From the NCBI GenBank assembly GCA_008080925.1, contig VMDJ01000018.1, positions 1 to 24,687 of the forward strand: DNA of 24,687 nt, read 5' to 3'. The position numbers and the translations under genes are program-made. Below, in pieces: positions 15,717 to 23,097 of this stretch. The stretch comes from Gammaproteobacteria bacterium. GTDB lineage: Bacteria > Pseudomonadota > Gammaproteobacteria > Chromatiales > Chromatiaceae. How positions within the stretch are numbered: the stretch's first letter is position 1; each line of letters begins with the position of its first letter. The notes beneath the pieces were generated by a model. That model did not search any database. It saw only the letters and a list, made by a program, of their open reading frames with translations, and had not been told where the DNA came from.

Positions 15717-16446
15717 GCCGATCATTCCTGACTGGCCAGCTCCCGAACATGTGCGAGCGTATTCAACCACGCGACAAGGTGGTGTTAGTCAGGGCGCTTG
15801 GTCAAGTTTGAATCTGGCGACGCATGTTGATGATGATCCCATCAATGTGGCAGAGAATCGTCGTCGATTATCCGAGGTCTTAGCCATTCCTAATGAGCCT
15901 TATTGGCTTGAGCAAGTGCACGGTACGGAGGTCGTTCGACCTGAGTTGAAGACAACACATTGCGCTGATGCTGCGTTTACCCAGCAGTTGAACACGCCTT
16001 GCGTCGTCATGACGGCAGATTGTTTGCCGGTCTTGTTTTGTGACGAGCAAGGTACAGCAGTCGCCGCTGCGCATGCTGGTTGGCGCGGTTTGGCGGCTGG
16101 TGTTTTAGAGCAAACACTTAAGTGTTTTGATCAACCTAGTAAGGTGATGGCCTGGATGGGGCCGGCGATTGGGCCGGAGCATTTTGAAGTGGGTGATGAA
16201 GTACGCGAGATGTTTGTGCAACAGCATGCTGCAGCTGAAAATGCCTTTGTAATATCTCGTTCAGGGCATTGGATGGCTGATATTTTTCTATTAGCACGAC
16301 AACGATTATTGTCAGCCGGTGTGTCGCATATCTTTGGTGGTGGTATCTGCACCTATGCTGATGCAGATCATTTCTACTCGTTTCGACGCGAGTCGGTCAC
16401 TGGCAGAATGGCCAGTCTAATTTGGTTGTCAGATGACAATAAGTGA
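15709..16446 (+). CDS. pgeF: PgeF/YfiH-family protein (laccase-domain, DUF152)
   Basis: The 245-residue protein has the metal-site residues of the family: H71 in LEQVHGTEV, C105 in MTADCLPVL and H122 in AHAGWRG, plus the final motif GGGICTY. Members have been described as multicopper-like polyphenol oxidases, as purine nucleoside phosphorylases, and as the peptidoglycan editing factor that prevents L-Ser/Gly misincorporation in E. coli. Sequence alone does not choose among these. The ATG lies inside the end of rluD (8-base overlap), so translation is coupled, as in the E. coli rluD-yfiH pair. Confidence 0.9.
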   Translation: MIEPIIPDWPAPEHVRAYSTTRQGGVSQGAWSSLNLATHVDDDPINVAENRRRLSEVLAIPNEPYWLEQVHGTEVVRPELKTTHCADAAFTQQLNTPCVVMTADCLPVLFCDEQGTAVAAAHAGWRGLAAGVLEQTLKCFDQPSKVMAWMGPAIGPEHFEVGDEVREMFVQQHAAAENAFVISRSGHWMADIFLLARQRLLSAGVSHIFGGGICTYADADHFYSFRRESVTGRMASLIWLSDDNK

Positions 16447-16453
16447 GTGAGCA

Positions 16454-16978
16454 ATGAAGGCAACGTGGTTCATGTTAACGATGATTGGTAAAGATAAGCC
16501 TGGGATGGTCGCGGCGATCTCGGGTGCTCTAGCCGATCATGGCGTAACGTTGGGTGAGACCTCGATGTTGCGCTTGGGTGGCAACTTTACGGTGATGATG
16601 ATGGTGTCAGGCGCAGAGGATGAACAGTCGCTACGCAACTCACTCGCGCCAATTTTAGAATCGCAAGGGATGAGTTTGCATGTAGACCCCATTGAGGGTG
16701 GTCTACATAAGCATGTCATCCCAAATGTACATGTAACAGTCAGCGGGGCTGATCGCCCAGGTATCGTTTCACAGGTTACCGCTGTGTTAGCAGAGTTGGG
16801 TCTCAATATCCTGGATTTAGAGTCTGATGTTGCCGGCACCGAAGATAAGCCGATTTACATCATGCAAATCACGGCTGTGTCTACGTTGGATATTGAATCT
16901 ATCGAATCGGCATTAAGCGCAGTTCGCGAGAGCGGTGTGTCGGTCAGTGTGTCGGCTATCGAGACATATATTGGTTAA
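16454..16978 (+). CDS. Tandem ACT-domain protein, GcvR-like
   Basis: The 174-residue protein is made of two ACT domains, about residues 4-80 and 90-172, each opening with the ligand-loop pattern GKDKPGMV or GADRPGIV. This is the layout of GcvR, which in E. coli binds glycine and represses the glycine cleavage operon by contacting GcvA. It has no DNA-binding domain, so it must act through a partner not seen here. It sits 7 bases after pgeF and 6 bases before def, in one row. The glycine role is an inference; other amino acids are possible ligands. Confidence 0.8.
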   Translation: MKATWFMLTMIGKDKPGMVAAISGALADHGVTLGETSMLRLGGNFTVMMMVSGAEDEQSLRNSLAPILESQGMSLHVDPIEGGLHKHVIPNVHVTVSGADRPGIVSQVTAVLAELGLNILDLESDVAGTEDKPIYIMQITAVSTLDIESIESALSAVRESGVSVSVSAIETYIG

Positions 16979-16984
16979 TGCAGA

Positions 16985-17512
16985 ATGGCACTACTTGAGA
17001 TACTACAGCTGCCTGATGAGCGCTTAAAGCAGGTCTCTGAACCTGTTGAGGTGTTTGATGATGAGCTACGTGCTTTTATTGCCGACCTTGAAGAAACACG
17101 TCTGAATGGTCCGGCTGCTGTTGGTATCGCAGCACCTCAGGTAGGCATGTTTAAACGCGTCGTTATCATCGATTGCTCAACAACACGTAAACCAGTGCCT
17201 AACCATGGCTATATGGTGTTAGTGAATCCTGAAATCACGAAATGGGATGGCTTTGAGAAGGGACGAGAGGGGTGCTTATCAGTCCCCGATTACACCGGGA
17301 ATGTGATCCGAGCGACGAAAATCACGTTGAGCGCAAAAGACCCTTACGGCGAGCCGCTTCAATTCGACATGGAAGGCTATGAGGCACGAGCTGCTCAGCA
17401 TGAGATTGATCATCTTGATGGCATGTTATTTGTCGATCGTGTGGTAAGCCGGCGAACCGATCTATTTAAACGCAAGGTCTACCAAGACGGCGGCACGGGA
17501 AAGAAGTCCTGA
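16985..17512 (+). CDS. def: Peptide deformylase
   Basis: Peptide deformylase removes the formyl group from the N-terminal methionine of new proteins. The 175-residue product has all three family motifs: GIAAPQVG near residue 47, EGCLSVP with metal ligand C97, and QHEIDHLDG with metal ligands H139 and H143 and catalytic E140. Motif 1 is preceded by RLNGPAAV and not by the usual EAxGVGL, suggesting a divergent subgroup. The common def-fmt pair is not found here; instead def ends the rluD row, so this may be a second copy in the genome. A small hairpin follows the stop. Confidence 0.93.
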   Translation: MALLEILQLPDERLKQVSEPVEVFDDELRAFIADLEETRLNGPAAVGIAAPQVGMFKRVVIIDCSTTRKPVPNHGYMVLVNPEITKWDGFEKGREGCLSVPDYTGNVIRATKITLSAKDPYGEPLQFDMEGYEARAAQHEIDHLDGMLFVDRVVSRRTDLFKRKVYQDGGTGKKS

Positions 17513-17515
17513 TTC

Positions 17516-17537
17516 ATTGAGCTTGATGTAGCTCAAT
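17516..17537 (+). terminator. Hairpin after def
   Basis: ATTGAGC (17516-17522) and GCTCAAT (17531-17537) form a perfect 7-bp stem with an 8-base loop. No T-run follows, so termination would be weak. It lies directly before the heat-shock promoter of clpB and may reduce read-through into it. Confidence 0.4.
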
Positions 17538-17546
17538 ACTCCGAAT

Positions 17547-17574
17547 CTTGAAAACGCGCTAAATACCCCCATAT
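17547..17574 (+). promoter_or_regulatory. Sigma-32 (RpoH) heat-shock promoter of clpB
   Basis: The -35 element CTTGAAA (17547-17553) and the -10 element CCCCATAT (17567-17574) match the known sigma-32 consensus (CTTGAAA, CCCCATNT) and are separated by 13 bases, within the normal range. Transcription would begin near 17580. TGGAG at 17596-17600, 8 bases before the ATG, is the clpB ribosome binding site. This predicts heat induction of clpB independent of the def row. Confidence 0.93.
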
Positions 17575-17608
17575 CTCTGTCAGTTAGAGAATTTTTGGAG
17601 ATAAACCC

Positions 17609-20182
17609 ATGCGTATGGATAAGCTTACAAGTAAGTTTCAGCTTGCGCTTGCAGACGCGCAGAGCTTGGCTCTCGGGCGTGATCATCAATTTATAGAACC
17701 GGTTCACTTGATGGTGGCTTTGCTTGATCAAGAGGGTGGCAGCGTGCGCCCATTACTCGGTCAAGCCGATGTGAATGTGAACCAGTTACGCTCATCACTG
17801 AGCGAAGCGTTAGAGCGCCTAGCATCTGTGCAGGGTAATGCGGGAGATGTGCACCTTTCAAATGACCTTGGTCGTTTGATGAATCAAACCGATAAGTTGG
17901 CTCAAGAGCGTAAGGATCAATACATCAGCTCTGAGTTATTTGTCTTAGCGGCAATGGAAGATAAGGGTGCGTTAGGAGATGCTTTACGCAAAGCTGGCGG
18001 TAGCAAGACGGCGATTAATAAAGCGATTGATAACGTTCGCGGTGGTGCATCAATTGATGATCCAAATGCCGAAGAACAGCGTCAAGCGTTGGATAAATAC
18101 ACGATTGATCTGACTGAGCGTGCAGAACAAGGCAAGCTAGATCCTGTGATTGGTCGTGACGATGAGATTCGTCGTGCGGTTCAAGTGCTGCAGCGCCGTA
18201 CTAAAAATAATCCGGTTTTGATTGGTGAGCCTGGCGTGGGTAAGACCGCGATTGTTGAAGGCCTTGCCCAACGTATCGTCAATGGTGAAGTGCCCGAAGG
18301 TTTAAAGAGTAAGCGTTTGTTATCGCTCGATATGGGTGCGTTGATTGCAGGTGCAAAATTCCGCGGTGAATTCGAAGAGCGTTTGAAGGCAGTCTTGAAT
18401 GACTTATCTAAACAAGAAGGTCAGATCATTCTGTTTATCGACGAGATCCACACCATGGTTGGTGCCGGTAAAGGCGATGGTGCTATGGATGCTGGCAATA
18501 TGCTTAAGCCAGCTTTAGCGCGCGGTGAGTTGCATTGTGTGGGTGCTACCACCTTGGATGAGTATCGTCAGTACATCGAGAAAGATGCAGCATTAGAGCG
18601 TCGTTTCCAAAAAGTGTTAGTAGAAGAGCCAACAGTAGAAGATACGATTGCTATTTTGCGTGGTTTAAAAGAACGCTACGAAGTTCACCATGGTGTTGAT
18701 ATCACTGACCCTGCGATTGTTGCTGCGGCTGAGCTTTCAACTCGATACATCACTGATCGGCAACTCCCTGATAAAGCCATCGATTTAATCGATGAAGCGG
18801 CATCACATATCCGCATGGAGATCGACTCTATGCCGGAAGAGATGGATAAGCTCGATCGTCGTTTGATTCAGTTAAAGATTGAACGTGAAGCGCTGAAGAA
18901 AGAATCGGATGAGGCCTCTAAGAAACGTTTAACGATACTGGATGATGAAGTGTCAGGTCTTGAGCGTGAGTTCGCTGATCTTAAAGAGGTGTGGGTATCT
19001 GAAAAGGCAGCCATGCAAGGCAGTACACACATCAAAGAAGCGTTAGAGCAGGCGCGTTTAGACTTTGAAACAGCGCGTCGTGCGAATGACTTACAACGGA
19101 TGTCTGAGCTGCAATACGGTGTGATTCCAGAGCTAGAAGCGAAGGTCGCTGCGGCATCTAATGAGAAGCCAGCAGAGACTAAGTTGCTTCGCAATAACGT
19201 GACGGAAGAAGAGATCGCGACCATCGTATCTAAGTGGACCGGTATTCCGGTGTCTAAGATGCTCGAGGGTGAGCGCGAAAAGCTTTTGCAGATGGAAAGC
19301 GAGCTCGGTAAGCGAGTGGTGGGCCAACAAGAAGCCATTGGTGCTGTATCGAATGCTATTCGTCGTTCACGTGCGGGCCTATCTGATCCAAACCGTCCCA
19401 ATGGCTCATTCTTATTCTTAGGTCCTACCGGTGTAGGTAAGACCGAGTTGTGTAAAGCGCTCGCGGAGTTCTTATTTGATACCCAAGATGCGATGGTGCG
19501 TATCGATATGTCTGAGTTCATGGAGAAGCACTCGGTATCGCGTTTAATCGGCGCGCCGCCTGGCTATGTGGGTTATGACGAAGGTGGTTATCTAACTGAA
19601 GCGGTTCGTCGTCGTCCTTATAGTGTCATCTTGATGGACGAGGTGGAGAAGGCTCATCCCGATGTGTTCAATGTATTGTTACAAGTCTTAGATGATGGCC
19701 GTTTGACCGATGGTCAGGGGCGTACTGTGGATTTCCGTAATACGGTGATCGTGATGACCTCTAACTTGGGTTCTGATTTGATTCAGACCATGTCGAGTGA
19801 TGGTCAATACGATGAGATGAAAGAAGCAGTGATGGGTGTTGTGGGTCAACACTTCCGTCCTGAGTTCATCAACCGTATTGATGAGACTGTCGTGTTCCAT
19901 CCATTAGGTCGTGAGCAGATCCGTTCAATCACTGAGATCCAGATGCAGTATTTGCATAAGCGTTTAGCTGAACGTGACTTGAGTTTGGATATCAGTGCCG
20001 CAGCATTAGATCTATTAGGTGAGGCGGGCTTCGATCCTGTGTATGGTGCGCGTCCATTGAAGCGTGCGATCCAACACCAGATTGAAAACCCAATGGCACA
20101 ATCGATCTTGGGTGGCGATTATCATCCTGGGGATGTGATCAAGATTGATGTGACTAACGGCGAGCTGAGCTTTGCTCGGTAA
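17609..20182 (+). CDS. clpB: ATP-dependent protein disaggregase ClpB
   Basis: ClpB is the hexameric AAA+ machine that, with DnaK, pulls proteins out of aggregates. The 857 residues equal the E. coli length. Order: N domain (1-145), first AAA+ module with Walker A GEPGVGKT at 206-213, the long coiled-coil middle domain (about 400-530) that contacts DnaK, and a second AAA+ module with Walker A GPTGVGKT near 605. The start MRMDKLTSKFQLALADAQSLAL is like E. coli. The internal GTG start at Val149, used in E. coli to make a short form, is an ATT (Ile149) here. The gene has its own heat-shock promoter and terminator. Confidence 0.99.
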   Translation: MRMDKLTSKFQLALADAQSLALGRDHQFIEPVHLMVALLDQEGGSVRPLLGQADVNVNQLRSSLSEALERLASVQGNAGDVHLSNDLGRLMNQTDKLAQERKDQYISSELFVLAAMEDKGALGDALRKAGGSKTAINKAIDNVRGGASIDDPNAEEQRQALDKYTIDLTERAEQGKLDPVIGRDDEIRRAVQVLQRRTKNNPVLIGEPGVGKTAIVEGLAQRIVNGEVPEGLKSKRLLSLDMGALIAGAKFRGEFEERLKAVLNDLSKQEGQIILFIDEIHTMVGAGKGDGAMDAGNMLKPALARGELHCVGATTLDEYRQYIEKDAALERRFQKVLVEEPTVEDTIAILRGLKERYEVHHGVDITDPAIVAAAELSTRYITDRQLPDKAIDLIDEAASHIRMEIDSMPEEMDKLDRRLIQLKIEREALKKESDEASKKRLTILDDEVSGLEREFADLKEVWVSEKAAMQGSTHIKEALEQARLDFETARRANDLQRMSELQYGVIPELEAKVAAASNEKPAETKLLRNNVTEEEIATIVSKWTGIPVSKMLEGEREKLLQMESELGKRVVGQQEAIGAVSNAIRRSRAGLSDPNRPNGSFLFLGPTGVGKTELCKALAEFLFDTQDAMVRIDMSEFMEKHSVSRLIGAPPGYVGYDEGGYLTEAVRRRPYSVILMDEVEKAHPDVFNVLLQVLDDGRLTDGQGRTVDFRNTVIVMTSNLGSDLIQTMSSDGQYDEMKEAVMGVVGQHFRPEFINRIDETVVFHPLGREQIRSITEIQMQYLHKRLAERDLSLDISAAALDLLGEAGFDPVYGARPLKRAIQHQIENPMAQSILGGDYHPGDVIKIDVTNGELSFAR

Positions 20183-20199
20183 AGGTGCCAATACGGCAT

Positions 20200-20228
20200 A
20201 AAAAAAGCGCCCGAAAGGGCGCTTTTTT
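20200..20228. terminator. Bidirectional rho-independent terminator after clpB
   Basis: GCGCCC (20207-20212) and GGGCGC (20217-20222) form a 6-bp GC stem closed by a GAAA tetraloop, flanked by seven A and six T. It serves clpB on the plus strand and the convergent MPW-repeat gene on the minus strand. Confidence 0.95.
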
Positions 20229-20243
20229 GTGTCAGTAAGAAAC

Positions 20244-20804
20244 TTAATTAGCAGCCGGTGCAGCAGGCGCGGCCTGTGGCTTAGCAGCTGGTGCAGGTGG
20301 ACGTTGTACCGGTGGACGAACGACGCCTTGGCGAGCTTGAGGTACAGGACCCCAGCCGCGGAACATGCGGTTATCTTGCCATGGCATATCTTTGTTCCAT
20401 GGTGCGTTGCCGCCTTTCCATTCATCGCTGCCCATTGGGCCCCAGTTCATTGGGTTGCCGTTGTTGCCGCCCCAACCAAAGCCGTTGTTATTGCCATTGT
20501 TGTTCCAAGGCATGTTGTTGCCGTTGAAACCCCAGCCGTTATTACCGTTGTTGCTCCAAGGCATGTTGCCCCAACCATTGTTGCCATAACCGTTGTTATT
20601 GCTCCAAGGCATATTTCCCCAGCGGCTATTACCGTTACGGTTGTTCCAAGGCATGTTGTTGCCATTGAAGCCCCAGCCATTGTTACCGTAGCCGTTATCA
20701 TTCCAAGGCATGTTGTTGTTATTCCAGAAAGCACTAGCTTGGCTTGCGGCAAAGAAAGCTGCAGACAATGTGGTGACAGTCAGTAATTTTTTTAATTGTG
20801 TCAT
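20244..20804 (-). CDS. Secreted Asn/Gly/Trp-rich MPW-repeat protein, sulfur-globule-protein-like
   Basis: The 186-residue product starts with a clear signal peptide (KKLL, then a hydrophobic core) with likely cleavage after ASA at residue 25. The mature part is built from repeats of the type GNNMPWNNNG and NNGWGFNG: six MPW tripeptides and one APW, in a matrix of Asn and Gly, without Cys. A Pro/Ala-rich, Gln-containing tail (about 150-186) ends the protein. It recalls the Gly/Asn-rich secreted proteins that coat sulfur globules in purple and other sulfur bacteria, but that is resemblance in composition only. AGGAG is placed 11 bases before the ATG. The opposite-strand frame lacks these features. 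The role is unknown; a periplasmic or surface structural protein is likely. Confidence 0.75.
   Translation of the reverse strand: MTQLKKLLTVTTLSAAFFAASQASAFWNNNNMPWNDNGYGNNGWGFNGNNMPWNNRNGNSRWGNMPWSNNNGYGNNGWGNMPWSNNGNNGWGFNGNNMPWNNNGNNNGFGWGGNNGNPMNWGPMGSDEWKGGNAPWNKDMPWQDNRMFRGWGPVPQARQGVVRPPVQRPPAPAAKPQAAPAAPAAN
20505..20711 (-). repeat. In-gene imperfect tandem repeats encoding MPW units
   Basis: The 9-mer CCAAGGCAT (minus strand ATGCCTTGG, coding for Met-Pro-Trp) recurs at 20505, 20556, 20604, 20646 and 20703, at intervals of 51, 48, 42 and 57 bases, all multiples of three. The unit around 20505-20540 and that around 20646-20680 are nearly the same. Such repeats can expand or contract by slippage or recombination without breaking the frame. 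Confidence 0.85.
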
Positions 20805-20911
20805 CGTGTAGGTTCTCCTAGGGTTCCTAAGTGGCTCGATAATAGAGTAATCAGAGTTACTTTTCCTTAACTAATGTGCAGTAAAATAGATGGGTGTTTA
20901 AGTATTAGAAC

Positions 20912-20927
20912 ATCGCTATATAACGAT
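20912..20927. promoter_or_regulatory. Near-palindrome overlapping a possible -10 upstream of the acidic protein gene
   Basis: ATCGCTATATAACGAT is symmetric except for one mismatched pair. It contains TATAAC (20919-20924), a possible -10 box 22 bases before the ATG at 20947, with a poor -35 (TTTAAG) 16 bases upstream. A repressor site over a promoter would look like this; chance in AT-rich sequence is also possible. Confidence 0.35.
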
Positions 20928-20946
20928 AATTTCAGGGTCTACTCTT

Positions 20947-21372
20947 ATGTTGGAATATGTTTTCTTTGACGAGCGACCACGTGACCAATTTGTCAATTTT
21001 CTGCAGGAGAAGGCGGTAGAGCTAAAGCTCGAAGAAGATGAAGGTTTGCTTAAGGTCTGGATTTCGGAAGATTTAGACGACGATCTTGATGAAGCGATCG
21101 AAGATTTTTACGACGACATGATGGCGCTCAATCAGCAGCTTTATGAAGATGAAAACAACGAAGCTGAAGTGGGCTATAACGCGGCGGGTATCGTTTTGGA
21201 ACTCAATACGGGTGAAAATGTTTACGCTCAGGTTGATCCGGAGTTGCTTGGCCGGATTATGACGGTAGTGACGCCCGATGAATTCAATACGGTGGTGAAT
21301 GCCATTGTTGAGGCAGTTGAGAATCCTGATGTGCGCACGCCATGTCAGCGAATTCGCGAAGGCGATCAGTAA
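20947..21372 (+). CDS. Uncharacterised acidic protein (141 residues)
   Basis: No family with a known function is recognised. The product is small, soluble and very acidic, with Asp/Glu runs at about 32-60 (KLEEDEGLL, SEDLDDDLDEAIEDFYDDM) and no signal peptide or membrane segment, so it is probably cytoplasmic. The second half is better mixed, with the segment GENVYAQVDPELLGRIMTVV and a tail NPDVRTPCQRIREGDQ that looks like a conserved fold. One Cys is present. The ATG at 20947 is preceded by AGGG. The gene is divergent from the MPW-repeat gene and its stop region overlaps the convergent ABC ATPase gene by 7 bases. I have a vague sense that similar proteins occur in other gammaproteobacteria, but cannot confirm it. 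Confidence 0.8.
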   Translation: MLEYVFFDERPRDQFVNFLQEKAVELKLEEDEGLLKVWISEDLDDDLDEAIEDFYDDMMALNQQLYEDENNEAEVGYNAAGIVLELNTGENVYAQVDPELLGRIMTVVTPDEFNTVVNAIVEAVENPDVRTPCQRIREGDQ

Positions 21373-22118
21373 AATACGCTGAGATAATCTTGTTCACCGA
21401 TGCTTTGCAACGGCGTATTGAGGAGCTCAGATAAGTTTTTTGACGTTAATAGATCCTCAGCTTCACCTGCTTGCCAGTGACCATCGCCTTTTAATAACAC
21501 CGCATGAGTCGCAATAGCGCGTGCACGATTCAGATCATGCTCAACCCAGAGTGCTGCGTTGTTATGTTTTGCAAGATGGTTTAACAAAATGTCTTGCGTT
21601 GCTTTTTGTTGATGTAGGTCGAGATGATTGAGTGGCTCATCTAATAACATCACTTTTGGGTTTTGCAGCATCAAACGGGCAATCTCGGCTCGGCGTAATT
21701 CGCCACCTGATAATTCACTCGCAGCTTGATTCATGTTTTCGCTCAAACCTAGCGATTTGAGTAGGACTACTGCAGCGTGTAAGTGATCTTGATCTTCCCA
21801 GTAGGATGTCGTCAGTGCGTAGCTGCCTGATAGAACTAGATCCAATGTTCGAGTGTTAAATCCGGTTAAGCTTTGTTGTGATAACAGCCCAATGCGTTGC
21901 GCTCGATCTTTTGGTTCATAGTCATAAATGGCTTTCTGTTCAAACGTGACTTCAGGGTGTGCGGTTAACCCAACACAGGCTTTGAGTAATGAGCTTTTTC
22001 CTGCGCCATTAGGTCCAATGATGACCCAGCGCTCACCAGTAGTAACGCTGAGGGATAACTCATTAACCAAGCATCGCTTTGTTGTGCTGAGGGTTAGTTT
22101 GTTGATGCTTAAGCTCAT
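21366..22118 (-). CDS. ABC transporter ATP-binding protein, FecE/BtuD type
   Basis: The 250-residue ATPase has Walker A GPNGAGKS at 35-42, signature LSGGELRRAEIARLML, Walker B VMLLDEPLNHLD and the switch histidine in VEHDLNRA. It belongs with ATPases of iron-siderophore, haem and vitamin B12 importers. The ATG at 22118 is chosen because it overlaps the permease stop as ATGA; an upstream ATG at 22142 would add eight residues and lacks a ribosome binding site. Substrate cannot be told from the ATPase. It ends by overlapping the convergent acidic-protein gene. Confidence 0.9.
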   Translation of the reverse strand: MSLSINKLTLSTTKRCLVNELSLSVTTGERWVIIGPNGAGKSSLLKACVGLTAHPEVTFEQKAIYDYEPKDRAQRIGLLSQQSLTGFNTRTLDLVLSGSYALTTSYWEDQDHLHAAVVLLKSLGLSENMNQAASELSGGELRRAEIARLMLQNPKVMLLDEPLNHLDLHQQKATQDILLNHLAKHNNAALWVEHDLNRARAIATHAVLLKGDGHWQAGEAEDLLTSKNLSELLNTPLQSIGEQDYLSVFY

Positions 22119-23095
22119 GAGCGAGATCTCACGAGTAGCCATAAAAAGACCGGTACACCCAAGAGTGCTGTGAATATACCCACGGGGATTTGCATCGGGC
22201 TAATTAGGATGCGAGCTAATAAGTCAGCTAAGACTAAGAGTGATCCACCAGCTAAAACGCTCATCGGTAATACGTTACGATGGTCAGTAACGCCAAGCAA
22301 GCGCACAAGGTGCGGGATGATCAGGCCGATAAAACCAATAGCGCCAGCAATGCTCACCGCGCTCGCTGTGAGCAGTGAGGTAAGCATATAGAGTTTGAGT
22401 CTCAGCTGTTGTGTATTGATGCCTAAGCTGTGTGCTTGCTCCTCACCATAGATAGCGATATTGAGCTGATTGGCAATCATCAGGGAAAAAACTAAACCTG
22501 CAGCCAAGATAAGTAATGAGATGAAAGGTTGTTGCGCATCACTCAAATCACCCATCAGCCAAAACAACATGCCAGGCAGTTGCATGGGGGGAGTAAGTGA
22601 GAGGGTGAGGCTAATTAAGGCTCCCCAAAATGCGGCCATGACCACGCCCGCAAGTAAGAGGGTTTGTTGTTCGGATTGAAAGCGGCTTAGGCCAAACACA
22701 ACAAGGATGCTGATCATCGCCCCGATAAAGGCAATTGGTGTAATCAACCAACCGGCGACACCTAAGATCATTCCAAATAACGCGGCGCTTGCCGCTCCGC
22801 CAGAAACACCTAGGACGTAGGGGTCGCCTAAAGGGTTACGCAGTAGGACTTGCATCAGAGCACCCGCTAGCGCGAGTAGGCCACCGACGGCAAAAGCAGA
22901 GAGCGTGCGAGGTAGGCGTACCTCATGGATGATTTGTGACGCTAGGCTGTTATCAGGACTGCTTAATAGACTGATGACCTGGTGAAGTGAGATGTCATGG
23001 CTGCCGATGAGTAAGGACAGTGAAAGGCTGGTTAAGGCAAGGATTACAAAGCCCGGCAGCAAGTAATAAAAATGAGCTTTTGCCGGGTGATGCAT
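22115..23095 (-). CDS. FecCD-family ABC transporter permease (iron-complex or cobalamin type)
   Basis: The 326-residue membrane protein has about nine or ten hydrophobic helices and the FecCD/BtuC family marks RLPR at 60-63, NPLGDPYVLGVSGG at 87-100 and the late segment GFIGLIIPHLVRLLG. In this family two copies pair with two ATPases and a periplasmic binding protein. The ATPase gene follows with a 4-base overlap, but no binding-protein or TonB-receptor gene lies in the window. The gene begins 2 bases after the HAD phosphatase stop, so it depends on upstream transcription and probably translation. Substrate could be cobalamin, haem or a siderophore; I saw no cobalamin riboswitch upstream. Confidence 0.92.
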   Translation of the reverse strand: MHHPAKAHFYYLLPGFVILALTSLSLSLLIGSHDISLHQVISLLSSPDNSLASQIIHEVRLPRTLSAFAVGGLLALAGALMQVLLRNPLGDPYVLGVSGGAASAALFGMILGVAGWLITPIAFIGAMISILVVFGLSRFQSEQQTLLLAGVVMAAFWGALISLTLSLTPPMQLPGMLFWLMGDLSDAQQPFISLLILAAGLVFSLMIANQLNIAIYGEEQAHSLGINTQQLRLKLYMLTSLLTASAVSIAGAIGFIGLIIPHLVRLLGVTDHRNVLPMSVLAGGSLLVLADLLARILISPMQIPVGIFTALLGVPVFLWLLVRSRS

Positions 23096-23097
23096 GC

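Noticed and set aside
18868..19521. Long open frame (217 codons) on the minus strand inside clpB
   Set aside because: Ser-rich shadow of the conserved clpB frame, with no recognisable domain and no start signals.
20505..20711. Possible CRISPR-like array from the spaced CCAAGGCAT repeats
   Set aside because: Intervals vary but are all multiples of three, the repeats are short and in frame, and they encode MPW units.
20229..20786. 185-codon plus-strand frame opposite the MPW-repeat gene
   Set aside because: It has no signal peptide or ribosome binding site and repeats only because it mirrors the DNA repeats; the minus strand has a signal peptide and AGGAG.
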